Below, in pieces: positions 44,096 to 54,872 of a stretch of 64,000 nt of DNA (positions are counted from its first letter, which is position 1; each line of letters opens with the position of its first letter). The DNA is from Phytophthora quininea. Lineage: Eukaryota; Oomycota; Peronosporomycetes; Peronosporales; Peronosporaceae. Under the pieces are notes generated by a model. It was given only the letters and a program-made list of their open reading frames with translations, had not been told where the DNA came from and did not search any database. Position numbers and translations under genes: made by a program. The stretch lies in NCBI GenBank assembly GCA_011947345.1, contig JAAVTG010000057.1, positions 62,001 through 126,000 of the forward strand, read 5' to 3'.

Positions 44096-45648
44096 ATGTG
44101 GAGTCTGATGGCGTCGGCGTTCTGGGCGCCCAGCGAGCCCCAGGACGCGCCAAGACCGCCGCCACCCCCAGCAACCAGGACTGTGACACGGAGCGTGCGT
44201 CCATTCGTCTACGCAGTCGCGGGTGGCTCGACAGGTACGATCAGAGCTGCTTCGATGGAATTGTCAACATTTAGGGGAAGCTAACATAATATTTCTCAAT
44301 CGAAACATATCAATAGAGAAAACGAGCTGTATCTGTTGCTAGCCAAGAGCGACGCCGCGCGGTGTAACGTCATTTTCTTCCCTGGGGACGTGCAGGACTT
44401 CAAGGCCAACATGTAGGACGCAGGTATCGGCGGGAATGGCTGCAAAGTGGGACTGACAAGTATTATGAAAATGTTATCATGACATTTCAGGAAGGACGGC
44501 CATTTCGCTGATTACTGCGACTATTCCTATGAAGCAGTCGCTGAACTACTGAGTGATAAGTTTGGAGAGACCTGCAATGTGTGGGTCGTGCGACCTACAA
44601 GGCTCATCGAAGGAGCCTACAGCAGCTTCGACAATTTTGTCAAGACCAACGAATTTGGAGCGGCGATGGAATGTACGTAGAAAGCCAAGAAGATGTTGCT
44701 GTAAGCTGAAGAGCTAACACTATTTTTTGTTGTTGTGCAGATGACCCGACAGCTTACGCTGCCAAACACTTGGCCTCGTTGGTGCAGAACACGCAGAAGA
44801 TGCTGAAAAAGCAAGGAGGTATAGTACAAGATTTCTTATACTTTATGTGTGACGAGCGTTTACTCATGCTGTGTTGCTACTATTTATTTATTGTCTAAAG
44901 TGACAGTGTCGACGGCGTTGCCGATCCACCTTCTAGGCTTCAGTAAAGGTGGCGTCGTGTTGAACCAACTGGTTACCGAGCTTGTCCGCTATTCGTTCAA
45001 CAAGAAGCGATCAAACAATGGACAGATACGGCAAGGGTCTGCGTTTGCTAGCACGCGGCAATTTTTCACGGCAGTAAGTGGATCCGTTACACGATGGAAC
45101 AAAGTACTTGGACGCTGATTTGTCTTTGTGGGACAGATCAATTCAATCCATTGGCTCGACTCTGGCAATGGTTCTCTGAAAGGGGCGTTGCCTACGGACG
45201 AGGTGGCGCTGTCTGTCCTGTCACGATACGAGTGAGCTCTAATGGACATTTATTAGGTTGACAATAGGACTGACATTGTTCGTGCTGCTTTGGTCCAGAC
45301 ATCTGCAGTTATTTGTACACGTGACGCCGTATCAATATGAAGCCAGCACTCGACCATGGATAAGGACCGAGGTGGACAATTTTGTAAACAAGATGAGCGG
45401 TTTTGGCGCTGATATTCAGCTCATAATGTACGTGGGCACTACGATCACTCGTCGCTCGTTTACTGATCTAAATCTTTTGTTTTTGGCTATGCTCTAGGTA
45501 TTATGAAGGCGACGAAGGCTCTCTGAACGCGCACTTTAGGATTCTTTATGATTTTGAGGCGGGTCGCTCCTTCCAGTTAAAGGGAGAAGGTGTTACGAAT
45601 TCCCCAGAGCACACTGTTCGGCCAATTCGGATCCAGCGGTGCAAATAA
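44096..45648 (+). CDS. C2orf69 / UPF0565 family protein, 346 residues
   Basis: Eight exons (44096-44234, 44319-44412, 44491-44672, 44741-44818, 44901-45073, 45137-45231, 45299-45427, 45498-45648) sum to exactly 347 codons, and all introns (63-84 nt) have GT-AG ends. Family hallmarks are NVIFFPGDVQDF, LLGFSKGGVVLNQL (a lipase-like G-x-S-x-G), INSIHWLDSGNGSL, LFVHVTPYQYEASTRPWI and LNAHFRILYDFEA. The human family member is a mitochondrial protein with an alpha/beta-hydrolase-like fold, needed for mitochondrial function. Its enzymatic activity is not established, so I leave the role open. The Arg-rich N-terminus (PPPPPATRTVTRSVRPFVY) could be a targeting signal. A recent partial inverted copy lies at 24726-25554. 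Confidence 0.85.
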
Positions 45649-45901
45649 TTTTCGTTTTGCTCTACAGTATTACTTTGAATAGGCTTTACCACGTCATTCG
45701 GTTGTGTGTGCTATTATGTTGTGGGTTTCTTCACTGTCTCCGTCCAGGTTACTCCTGTCTTCGTGATTGATGATCGACCTGGAGTGTATCCATTTATTGC
45801 AATTATTTGGGACCAGTCTAGTATATTTATTTTGGATAGAGGCGGGATTTGGAAACAGGAGGTGGCTTCATGCGGTAAGGTCTAGCTTCAGTTCGGAGAG
45901 A

Positions 45902-48900
45902 ATGGAGCTAGCGACGCGCACCGCGCGCTGTCTCGCGAGGCTGCGCGGCCGTTCACAGTGTCTCCCGTCGTCACCTCTTCGGACGACGCCTCTTTCCGCC
46001 CGCAACCGCTGACATTGTCGCCGCAGAGGCAGCCAAAGTCGACGCCAGGCCGTTCTCTAGGCGTTTCTAAATCCATGTACCATATTTCTAAATCTCCGCA
46101 GGCCGCGGCGTTGACTCCACAGGCCCGACAGCGACGCCACCGCCACGAACACCGCCGGAATGTGGTCGCCTGGGTGCCTGACAGTCTGGCGGAGAAGTGC
46201 TACAACTGCAAGGCGGCGTTCTCGCTCATGCTGCGACGTCACCACTGTCGACGCTGCGGCAACGTCTTTTGTGACGCCTGCTCGTCCGCCAGGATGCCGC
46301 TGGTTAATTCCGGTTTCTTTGCACCTGTGAGGGTGTGTGGCAAGTGCTCCATTGCAGCCAAGAAGGCGCACGCCAAGATGGTGCAAGAGAGAGAAGCTCG
46401 TCATTACCAGCCTAGAAGACACAGTGATTCCGCTCACAGAGAGCGACCACAGATAAGACAATGGGGATCCAAGTCCCATCTCTCTACTTCACAAGAAACC
46501 AAAGTTTTAACAGGGAGCGGCAGGATCGATGCCTCCGATTTGGGGTATTACCGACCGTCACTGCTTCAGGACGACCAGGACGGCGTGATGGAAGGAGGAT
46601 TATTACGTCCAATGCTCGACGGTTTGTACCGTCGAATACATTTACCAGAGGGGTTTCTAGTGGGAGTTATAGTGAACGTTCACGTGCAGGGAGTGAGGAT
46701 TACGGAAGTGACCAATTCTTGCAGACTTTACCAGGTGAAGCAGTGTTGGTTCGGAACGACAGTGTGCGAGTACGATATCTGGACCGGATTGAGCATGTAG
46801 GGAAGCTTTACGTGACGAATTATCGACTGGTATTCAGCCCCGACGCGGACGATCTGTCCGACCAAGGAGCAATGGGTCGCTTTTCATTGGATTTTAGGAT
46901 TCACGCCCAAAGAAGTGTACGGGAAGACGAATTGCCGTATGCCAGCGACGTTCACACAGAGGCGTTGATAGCGTACCAAGCTGTCCCGCTCGTAACGATT
47001 GAGCGTGTTAAGCGCAAAGAAATGGTGGAGACTGACAGCGGGATCCTCGAAATTGTGTGTAAGGATTTCCGACGCTTGCAGTTTGTGTTTGAGGGCTTGT
47101 ATTCAAGCAGACGTTCAGTTTGTTTGATCGTACGTACTCGTTGGTACGATTACATGCTTTGGGTGAGCCAGAAGGGAAAGTAGACGAGTTTGCGAAGTTC
47201 TCGATGGAAAGATTCGACGGAGTTCATGGAGCTGTGGATGGATGGAACGTGTATGATCCAGTGGCGGAGTTTCAACGGATGGGGATTTCTTCGTCGACGA
47301 ACCGGTGGAGGATCAGTCTCATCAACGAGCAGTACGGCCTCTGTCCAACGTATCCGTCCATTTTAGCCGTGCCAACTTCCGTTTCTGACAGTGTGCTGTT
47401 GGTTGCATCTAAATTCCGATCCAAAGGACGTATTCCTGTGCTGTCTTGGCGTGACCGACACACAGGTGCCGTGATCTGTCGAAGCAGCCAGCCGCTCGTT
47501 GGTCTTGGACAGAAACAGTGTGATAAGGACGTGTTTCTTATTCAAGCGATTGCTGCAACCAACCCATCGTCAACTAAACTGGTAATTATCGATGCTCGAC
47601 CTTGGAAGAATGCTGTCGCACAGAAAACAGTCGGTAGAGCAGGATACGAACTCACAGAACACTACGAGACTCGACATGCCACTGCTTCACTGAAATATGC
47701 CGATATGATGGCATCGGAGCAAAATGCCGCCGCCGCTGCTGCTATTTCTGCAGGTTCGACGGCGCCAACGTTTGCTCCAAGCTCTATCAACGGCGGGGAA
47801 ACGCAATCTTCTCATGACTCAGGCGCTGGTAGCGCTTGGACCGACAGCGATGAGCGACGGCAGATTCTGGAGACGATGGAGTCGTCCTTGGTTCTAACTG
47901 AGTGCAAACTGATCTTCATGGGCATCGAAAACATCCACGCCATGCGCAAATGCTATCACAAGCTCATGGATTTGTGCACTACGAAGCAAAACAACGACAA
48001 GTGGCTCGATCAGTTAGCTTCCACTCATTGGATGGATCATATCTCCCGCATCCTCGACTCCGCCGTGGAAATTGTTCGGATTGTAAAGGAACAAAAGTCG
48101 AGTGTTTTAATTCATTGTAGCGACGGGTGGGACCGCACAACGCAGCTCACAGCACTTACGGAGCTGCTTATCGACCCATACTACCGCACAATTCGCGGCT
48201 TTGAAGTGCTCATCGAAAAGGAATGGTGCAGTTTTGGCCATAAATTCCGCGACCGCACCGGACACGGAGCGAGCAACAACTCGAACGAAACCTCGCCGGT
48301 GTTTTTGCAGTGGATTGACTGTGTCTGGCAGGTGCTAGCACAGTCACCCAGCGCTTTCGAGTTCAACGAGCGCTACCTTATCCTCATTCTGGATCATTTG
48401 TACTCATGTCGCTTCGGTACATTTCTATATGACTCGCAACGTGAGCGTGTAGAGCAAGAATCTCTCCACCCGACGCAGTCGCTTTGGTCGTTCCTAGCAA
48501 CAGTAGACCGTGCGATTGTTCTTAACCCGTTTTACCAACCACAGACCGCTCCACGCATGAAGTGGAAGGCGAGTGTGACGGCTACACGGCAATGTTTTGA
48601 GCGAACATCAGGAGATGAGTATGATGAAGACCCTGGCGCAATTGCCCACATGACTCACGACGATTGTGAGGTCTATTCACTCACTCCTAACGAGTTTCAT
48701 GACTATAGGAGGTCGAGAGGGGGCTTTATTGGGTCTGACGGATCCTCGCCTTGTTCTAGCCCGACTTTTGGCAGCACGGTCGCTGTGGCATCGTCGCCGT
48801 CGCTTTCCAAGGATGGTCCAACGGTCAAATCAACGCAGCCTATACATGACTCACGCCATGAAGACAATAACGGGGTGTATTTAGGCGAGGAAAGCTCCGA

Positions 48901-49755
48901 TGAGGAGGAGGGATTGGACATGATGCTGCATCAGCCTTCTTGCTTCCACAAACTCGTGCGTGACCTCGACTCAGGCTTCTCGTTTCCGCAGCCTTTAACA
49001 GCTTCCGGGTTGTGGAGCTTTCCGAACTCTCCGGCTGCAGCACCACGGTCTCGTTCTGTATATACTCGCCCGAATGAAGAGGTAGCTGCTGCTAAATCGA
49101 CCACGCCACAGAGGCGGTCGTCGCTGTCTTCACTGTTCATGCCAGCTCTAGAGCGCCCACCACTGTCTGGGGAGAGTGTATGGAGCGCATTAGATGCCGA
49201 TTCCGTGTCGGATGGGGACGAAGTTGGTCGGTACGGGGCTCTCGCATCATGTCAAGATGTGATTGTACCGTCCTGCTCCATGAAAGCGCTGAAGTTTTGG
49301 TCCCATTACTATCTTCGATGGGACCCAACGAGCCATTTCGATCGAGATGCGACGGTCGAGGTCGAGACGATGCACCTTGATCTGCTAATGCGTCTAGAAA
49401 CGTTGACGAGACGCATCGAAATCATTCGGGACGACGAAGTCTTCAAATGGGACCGTAAATTGCAGCATTGTATGTACAGTCGAGATCGTGCTAGTACTAC
49501 TGATAGTCTGCAAAGCTGCCACCTCCAGATCGATGTGCTGTCTCGGACGGAAGCACGTCTTCTCAAGACTCGGTGCTTAGTGCTGCTGAGTTGTTAGAGA
49601 CGAAAGATGGCACGTCGAAAGCGACCATGACACTGGATGAACAGATCGCAGTGTTGCAAGAGGAGAAACGCCGCAAAATGGTGAAGGCTGAAGCGGATTT
49701 CCAAACGCAACTTGCCAGATTGCTGAGTGGGAGCTCGCCCTCTTCACGGGACTAG
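45902..49755 (+). CDS. Myotubularin-type phosphoinositide phosphatase with N-terminal FYVE
   Basis: The start is taken at ATG 45902. One base seems missing a few codons later. The N-terminus holds a FYVE finger: WVPDSLAEKCYNCKAAF, the lipid-binding LRRHHCRRCGNVFC and VRVCGKC. A PH-GRAM domain follows (FLQTLPGEAVLVRND, HVGKLYVTNYRLVFSP). Next is the myotubularin phosphatase domain with GWNVYDPVAEFQRMGI, SSVLIHCSDGWDRTTQLTA (the C-x5-R active site), FGHKFRDRTGH and LILDHLYSCRFGTFLYD. The C-terminal quarter is Ser-rich with an acidic patch and a final helix after a break near 49575. Other breaks lie near 46600 and 47110. Each needs one extra base. The enzyme should remove the 3-phosphate from PI3P and PI(3,5)P2 on endosomes. 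Animal MTMR3/4 carry FYVE at the C-terminus, so this order is unusual. Confidence 0.92.
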
Positions 49756-49864
49756 AATTATATACATATCTTGCAAATACAACATACTTTTGAGTGAAAA
49801 GATAATAAAACAACTACCACCATGACTTTGCTGATTGCCCTGTAGCTTTAACTCACTTCGCTGC

Positions 49865-51109
49865 TTAGTCGTATAGCTTGCCATCCGGTCCCATTACGCC
49901 TTCACTGCTTGCCAAGTTGCATTGACGGAACAGCCTCTTTTCCTCGGGGCCGAAAGCCCCCACCACTGAATGCAGCACTCCTTGGTTGTTGAACAGCACC
50001 AAATCACCTTCCTCCCAGTCGTGGGCGTAGACAAACTTCGGTGCAATTGCAGGACGTTGCAGGCGGTGTACCAGTTCACGAACTTCTTTCAGATCGGTCA
50101 TCTTGGTCCCATCCGGACGGTGGATGGCAATGACAGCGCTCGGGTGGATCTGCAGCGCTAGTTTGCCAGTGACCGGATTCTTCCAGCACATGGGCAGCAC
50201 TTTAATGTCCTTCTTGTCGATGGGCGGTAGGTCCTCGAACGGCAATTCAAGTCCGTCCGACACCAAGCCAAGTCCGTCGGAACGAGATTTAGCCAGTGAC
50301 ATCCACACGTACGGATGGGGTGCGTACTCCACCTTGGCACCACGTACGAACTCCTTGTCCTCGTCGGACAGAATCTCGTACATGTTTTGGCCCGACACGA
50401 AGGCCGTAGTGCCCAACGGAACGTCTAACTCGTCACCCGTGCCGTCATCGTAACGGAGAGTTTGACGACGACCTGCAGGCACTTTCACAGCCAACAACGT
50501 CGTCACTTTTGGCGGGTTGAGCTTGTAGAGTGCTGCGTCAATGTGCCAGCGGTAGAAGCGAGTGAAGTCGAGGTCGTCCTCTTCTGGGACGCAGGTCTTG
50601 TGGAACACCTTGTGGTGAGGGTGTTTCAGAGTAAAGTCCTGAAGACCTTCGTACTCGTCGTAGTGGCCGTGGCCGATGATCTGCACTTGAGGTTGGTGCG
50701 GGACCGTCTTCAGATCCGGATGCAGCACCGACCGCTTGACGTCCAACGTCTTGCCGTGGCCGTACGTGGTCGACGCCGGGTCTAACCGTTGCGTGAGCTC
50801 GTACTGAGCCTTGGCGGACGCGTTCTTCTGGTCCTTGAGCACCACCACGTGCGACTTGTACAGAGCGTCGCGGACGACGTCAAAGTCGTTGTCCGAGAGG
50901 TTCTCGACGTCCACGTTGGTGATGACAGCGCCGAAATCCACGGCAGAGGCTGCGGGAGGCTGCACGGAGGTCACTTGCGGCGACGTCATGTTTGAAACGG
51001 TCTGAGAAAGGTGTCTGGAGACTTGAGCGGACGACTGGAAATTGAAGAATGAGCAACCGACGGAATCCAATGGCAAGTTTGCGGCTGTCCTCAGCTGGTT
51101 GATACGCAT
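49865..51109 (-). CDS. xanA: Xanthine dioxygenase (XanA-type), Fe(II)/2-oxoglutarate-dependent
   Basis: A single open frame runs from ATG 51109 (415 residues). Another ATG at 50989 gives 375 residues, close to the roughly 370 of fungal XanA. The 40 residues between them are Arg-containing and acid-poor, possibly an organelle leader. The TauD-family iron ligands are visible: WHIDAALY (H-x-D) and the distal His in GVLHSVVGAFG. The 2-oxoglutarate Arg lies in EEKRLFRQCN. Family-specific blocks include YGHGKTLDVKRSVLHPDLK, PEEDDLDFTRFYRWHIDAA, TLLAVKVPAGRRQT and YAHDWEEGDLVLFNNQGVL. The known reaction converts xanthine to uric acid with 2-oxoglutarate and oxygen, an alternative to molybdenum xanthine dehydrogenase. 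The gene is intact and divergent from msrA. Confidence 0.85.
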   Translation of the reverse strand: MRINQLRTAANLPLDSVGCSFFNFQSSAQVSRHLSQTVSNMTSPQVTSVQPPAASAVDFGAVITNVDVENLSDNDFDVVRDALYKSHVVVLKDQKNASAKAQYELTQRLDPASTTYGHGKTLDVKRSVLHPDLKTVPHQPQVQIIGHGHYDEYEGLQDFTLKHPHHKVFHKTCVPEEDDLDFTRFYRWHIDAALYKLNPPKVTTLLAVKVPAGRRQTLRYDDGTGDELDVPLGTTAFVSGQNMYEILSDEDKEFVRGAKVEYAPHPYVWMSLAKSRSDGLGLVSDGLELPFEDLPPIDKKDIKVLPMCWKNPVTGKLALQIHPSAVIAIHRPDGTKMTDLKEVRELVHRLQRPAIAPKFVYAHDWEEGDLVLFNNQGVLHSVVGAFGPEEKRLFRQCNLASSEGVMGPDGKLYD

Positions 51110-51658
51110 GGGAATGCTCGCATTCAGCCAGACATTCACGACTTGCTGACGTACGTGACCCGACGTTAACCACGTGACGCGGGGCGACGTGTAGAAACGA
51201 CATACCACGTCAACACTGCTCAACGATGATCAGGACGGTGAAATGCTCATCGTGAGGCCTTCAGGAGAGACCGACATTTTTGAAGGCAACTTCATGATCA
51301 TTCTCGATCTTTGCAAGTCCAAGTGGCTACAGACTTCAACGTCTTATGGCTCGTTGAATATCTCCAACACCCACAGACACCAGGCTAATGAAGAGGAAAC
51401 TGGAACCCGCCGAATTCAAGCTGCATGCCGGACTCTCACGTCGACAAACCCGTGATCACTAGCTACAAAACTGCCGTTAGTGCTAAATCAAAAACTTCGG
51501 CATAGCGAACAGATACATATTCTGGCAGTTTAAAAACCTTAGTATTCTCTGATTGGCCATCATAAAACCTTCTACGGTTTTTCCGCATCAAAACGTTCTC
51601 TCGAGTGGCTGCTCACTTCCGCTTCCGCCTCCAGTCCCGTCAAGTCTCCGCTGCTGCC
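51110..51658. promoter_or_regulatory. Divergent intergenic region, xanA / msrA
   Basis: These 549 bases separate the two divergent start codons. The left 110 bases form an ATG-less extension of the XanA frame (to 51223). The central part (51300-51560) is free of coding sequence and should hold both promoters. I see no clear core element. Confidence 0.4.
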
Positions 51659-52177
51659 ATGGACAACCAGAGCGAGCACCTCAAGTCCAGTACGGCCACG
51701 TTCGCTGCCGGCTGCTTCTGGGGCGTTCAACTGGCCTTCGACCGCGTCCCAGGCGTGCTGCAGACCGCTGTGGGCTATACCCAAGGCTCAGTTGACAACC
51801 CTAGCTACAAACAGGTCTGTTCGGGCCGCACGGGCCACGCTGAAGCCATTCAGATCCAGTTCGACGAGAGCCGAGTGACCTACGACAAGCTGCTGAGTGT
51901 GTTCTGGTCTATCCACGACCCCACGACGCTCAACCGGCAGAAGAATGACAAGGGTACACAGTACCGCAGCGGCATCTACTTCCATTCGGAAGAGCAATGC
52001 AAAGCTGCAATCGCTTCCAAACAAGAGCATCAAAAGATGCTGGACAAGCCCATTGTGACGGAGATTCTGCCGAGTCAACAGTTCTGGAGCGCGGAGGACT
52101 ACCACCAAAAGTATCTTGAGAAAGGAGGACAATGTGCGGACAAAGGCTGCGAGACGCCGATCCGCTGCTATGGATGA
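51659..52177 (+). CDS. msrA: Peptide methionine sulfoxide reductase A
   Basis: MsrA reduces the S-epimer of methionine sulfoxide, both free and in proteins, and so repairs oxidative damage. The frame from ATG 51659 gives 172 residues, the normal size. The active site is [13 protein letters not shown] with the catalytic Cys. It is followed by [59 protein letters not shown] and [10 protein letters not shown], all family blocks. Two C-terminal Cys (QCADKGCET) could recycle the active site. Upstream codons in the same frame lack an ATG back to a stop at 51563-51565. There are no introns and no breaks. It is convergent with the C3orf33-like gene, with only 51 bases between the stops. Confidence 0.95.
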   Translation: MDNQSEHLKSSTATFAAGCFWGVQLAFDRVPGVLQTAVGYTQGSVDNPSYKQVCSGRTGHAEAIQIQFDESRVTYDKLLSVFWSIHDPTTLNRQKNDKGTQYRSGIYFHSEEQCKAAIASKQEHQKMLDKPIVTEILPSQQFWSAEDYHQKYLEKGGQCADKGCETPIRCYG

Positions 52178-52228
52178 GAAGTAGGAGGAGGGACTTCTCA
52201 TTTTGTGTGAATGACAATACGTTTCTGT

Positions 52229-53395
52229 TTAGTGTCGGATGGAGTTGAAGAGCTTCTTGAAACCTTTTGAAGTTGCACGCTTGCTGGCTGAGAGCATGCG
52301 GCCCGAGAGCTTTTCTTCTTGGTAAGCTTTCCAGATGCCATACTGCATCACTTGAGCGTGCTTCTGAGCTGCTTCGAGCTTGTGAAGACGATGAGATAGG
52401 GACGAAATGGCGTCATTGCTGTGGCGATAGAGTTAGCTGTTACCGATCAAGGAATATTAAAAAGAACTAACACGTACGATCCGTTGTCGTAGTTCTCCAA
52501 GATCTCAGGGATGCACTCTGCATAGCCGTTTGATACCAATTCCTGGGCAAAGTCGCCTCCAAAAGGCGGCTGGACTACCCGTTAGTCTAGCAATATGCAA
52601 CTGGTGTGCACAAGAACTTACCCTCCTCATCGCAATGTTGCAGGTTGCCACACTATCACTGCCTTTAACATCGATTCTTGCGCAACAAAACAGTCCGCTC
52701 AGCATGATTGACTCCAGAACGTTAATACGCCGGCTTACCTCTGCAACAACTGTATCGTCAAGTACCGATGAGACGACACAACGTTGGACCAGATCCATTC
52801 CTCCGAGCTCTCGTCCACCTGCACTCCAAACGGCCTTACAGCCAACAGCTCCTTCTCCTTCTTTTGGGCCATACCCACAATCAAACTCTTGGGCATGTCA
52901 TCTTTCAGCACTGTCCGTCTCAAAAACGGCGTGTGGTACACGTAGAACACGCTCGGATCTTGCTGTGATTGCCGGATCATCCGCACTCGCAGCTTCTTCC
53001 TGCGTGCGAACTGCCACAAGGGGATTTCTTCCACACTGTTGACTCGATTCAGCAGCTACAGTCCAAAGGTATCAATTAGACCGCTTGTTGCAACATGCCG
53101 AGCTTGAATTTATACTCACTAAGCCGCTTAACTTGACTGCAGCAGCTAAAGACCCCACCAAAGTTAGCAGACAGCCCGCTCGGAAGAGCGTCAGGTGGGC
53201 ATCAATCGTCTGTTGAGTGTCCACTACGACCTTCCCCACTTTCCGTCGCAGTTCTCCGTCTGTAGAGGCGCTACTGCGGTCTTCATTGGCAGGTAGTTTC
53301 TCACGAGCGCTATCTTTCTTCCCCGCCAATTTGTGTTGAGTATCGTCGTCTGTAGCGGACGCTACAGTCTGCGCAGACACGTCGTCAGAGCTCAT
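52229..53395 (-). CDS. C3orf33-like membrane protein with SNase-like domain, 309 residues
   Basis: Exons are 53395-53120, 53055-52739, 52676-52622, 52569-52478 and 52418-52229. The introns are 64, 62, 52 and 59 nt, and the total is exactly 310 codons. The first exon encodes a charged N-terminus and a hydrophobic segment (FRAGCLLTLVGSLAAAVKL). Then comes SVEEIPLWQFARRKKLRVRM, which corresponds to the start of the staphylococcal-nuclease-like domain of human C3orf33. It continues through FGVQVDESSEEWIWSNVVSS and ends with GGDFAQELVSNGYAECIPEI, and a helical basic tail follows (AYQEEKLSGRMLSASKRATS). Activity is unknown for the family, and the nuclease catalytic residues are not evident. The gene is free of frame breaks. 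It is divergent from the next gene with 166 bases between starts. Confidence 0.75.
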
Positions 53396-53561
53396 GACGG
53401 CCGCACGTCGAAAATTGACCAATACACTCACAAGAGTGACTGTGACTTTAACGAGGGAATGAGTTTGAAGTTGGCGGTTATGGAACTTTAGGTTTAGCAA
53501 GGGTCTCTTCCTGCATTCTCCAAGCCGCCGTGGAAGACTCAAGGGACTGGTTTCTATAGTT

Positions 53562-54792
53562 ATGCGCAAGTATGAGGATTGCTGGGTCGTGGACCGCACC
53601 ATGTTCGAATACGTGAACCAGGTAGAAAATATTCTGTAAATCTGTATGATACATAGCTGAATGGGGGTCCTGTTGTTTTCAATAGGGAGGCTGCAGTTGC
53701 TGTGGGGTGACACACACTATAATGAACTTGGCGGAATTTGCCAGCAAGTGCTCGGACTGGGGTGCGTTAAGAAAACTTTGTATATTTATTACGGTAGTTT
53801 TAACTGTTGTTACAGAGACGGATGACGAGAAGAAGGAGCAATTCTCCCCTTGGCCCATGTTCATCCACGAGGAGATCTTGACGGAGCGAGCGCGGCTTCG
53901 AGTGGCGATGAAAGCTGACATGCCTAAGTACAGGAATTCGTCGACACCCACATGAAAGGGTTTAAGGCCTGGTGGTCCCGTCTTGGGGAAAATGGTAAAG
54001 CAAGGTATGGCGGCTCTGAAATCAAGCGTTGCAAAGTGATACTAACGGAATACGAAAGCAGGTTGTTTCAGCTTTCGGATGAGGAAGTGATCAGCTACTT
54101 CCACGGACACGCCAAAGTGAAGGGCTCCTACCAGATCGTACGAAGCTGTTTGTTGCATTTGAGTGATACCAAAGAGTGACGATATAAAATTATTCACTCG
54201 CAGCTACTCTGTGCCGTCATGGAGCAAGTCCGCAATTTCCAGGACACTGGATATACAGATGGCCGAGTTGCAGCCGAACTTCTTTTCGAAAAGAATCTCC
54301 TGGTATGTGAAGCCCAAGCTCGGGATGTGATTTTAGATTGATTTATGATGCTTCAATGTGGGGCTGTAGCATCAGCGAGAGAGCTTCGTTCTTAGCTCGC
54401 AGTACCTTGGAACGGATGCTGGCGACACCAACTTCTTTGAAATGCTGCAGATCCTCGGAGGGCCCAAGTTGCTTCCGGTTCGGACGAGTAAGTCAAAAAC
54501 ATGGGAAAATGCTTCAAACGTATTTATCCCTGACATGGTATCGCACTAGGCCGTAATCCGAAAGAAAAGACTGAAGCAGAAGTCGAGCAGGCGAAGAGCG
54601 TGAATAACGTGCAAAGTTTCCGCTCCGATCGACGCCTTGTCCGTCTGGTACGTGAATTCACACTACGTTGACTGCAACCTTGTTTGCCAACTTAAAAAAA
54701 TGTTTCTGCAGGTGATTTGTCGCATTTACGCCGACATGGCCATCCGCAAGTATCTGCGCGAAGTGGTGAACGCCGACAGCATGTCTGACTGA
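53562..54792 (+). CDS. Unrecognised eight-exon gene, about 255 residues
   Basis: Exons are 53562-53621, 53686-53761, 53816-54004, 54059-54137, 54204-54302, 54403-54487, 54550-54647 and 54712-54792. Introns are 54-100 nt with GT-AG ends, and one has a textbook tactaac branch site near 54040. With a single added base near 53930 the exons sum to 256 codons. The protein is soluble and mostly helical, with stretches such as FSPWPMFIHEEILTERARL, MKGFKAWWSRLGENGK, VISYFHGHAKVKGSYQI and LVICRIYADMAIRKYL. A Cys cluster near the start (GGCSCCGV) could be real or could reflect an alternative first exon. I do not recognise the family. It ends 80 bases before the stop of the convergent primase gene. Confidence 0.65.
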
Positions 54793-54872
54793 CAAGTCAA
54801 CACCAGAAAACGTGTATATTTGCGTTTGAAATGCTAGGATTTCTTTTCGCACGTACAATCAGGGTTCCTTCT

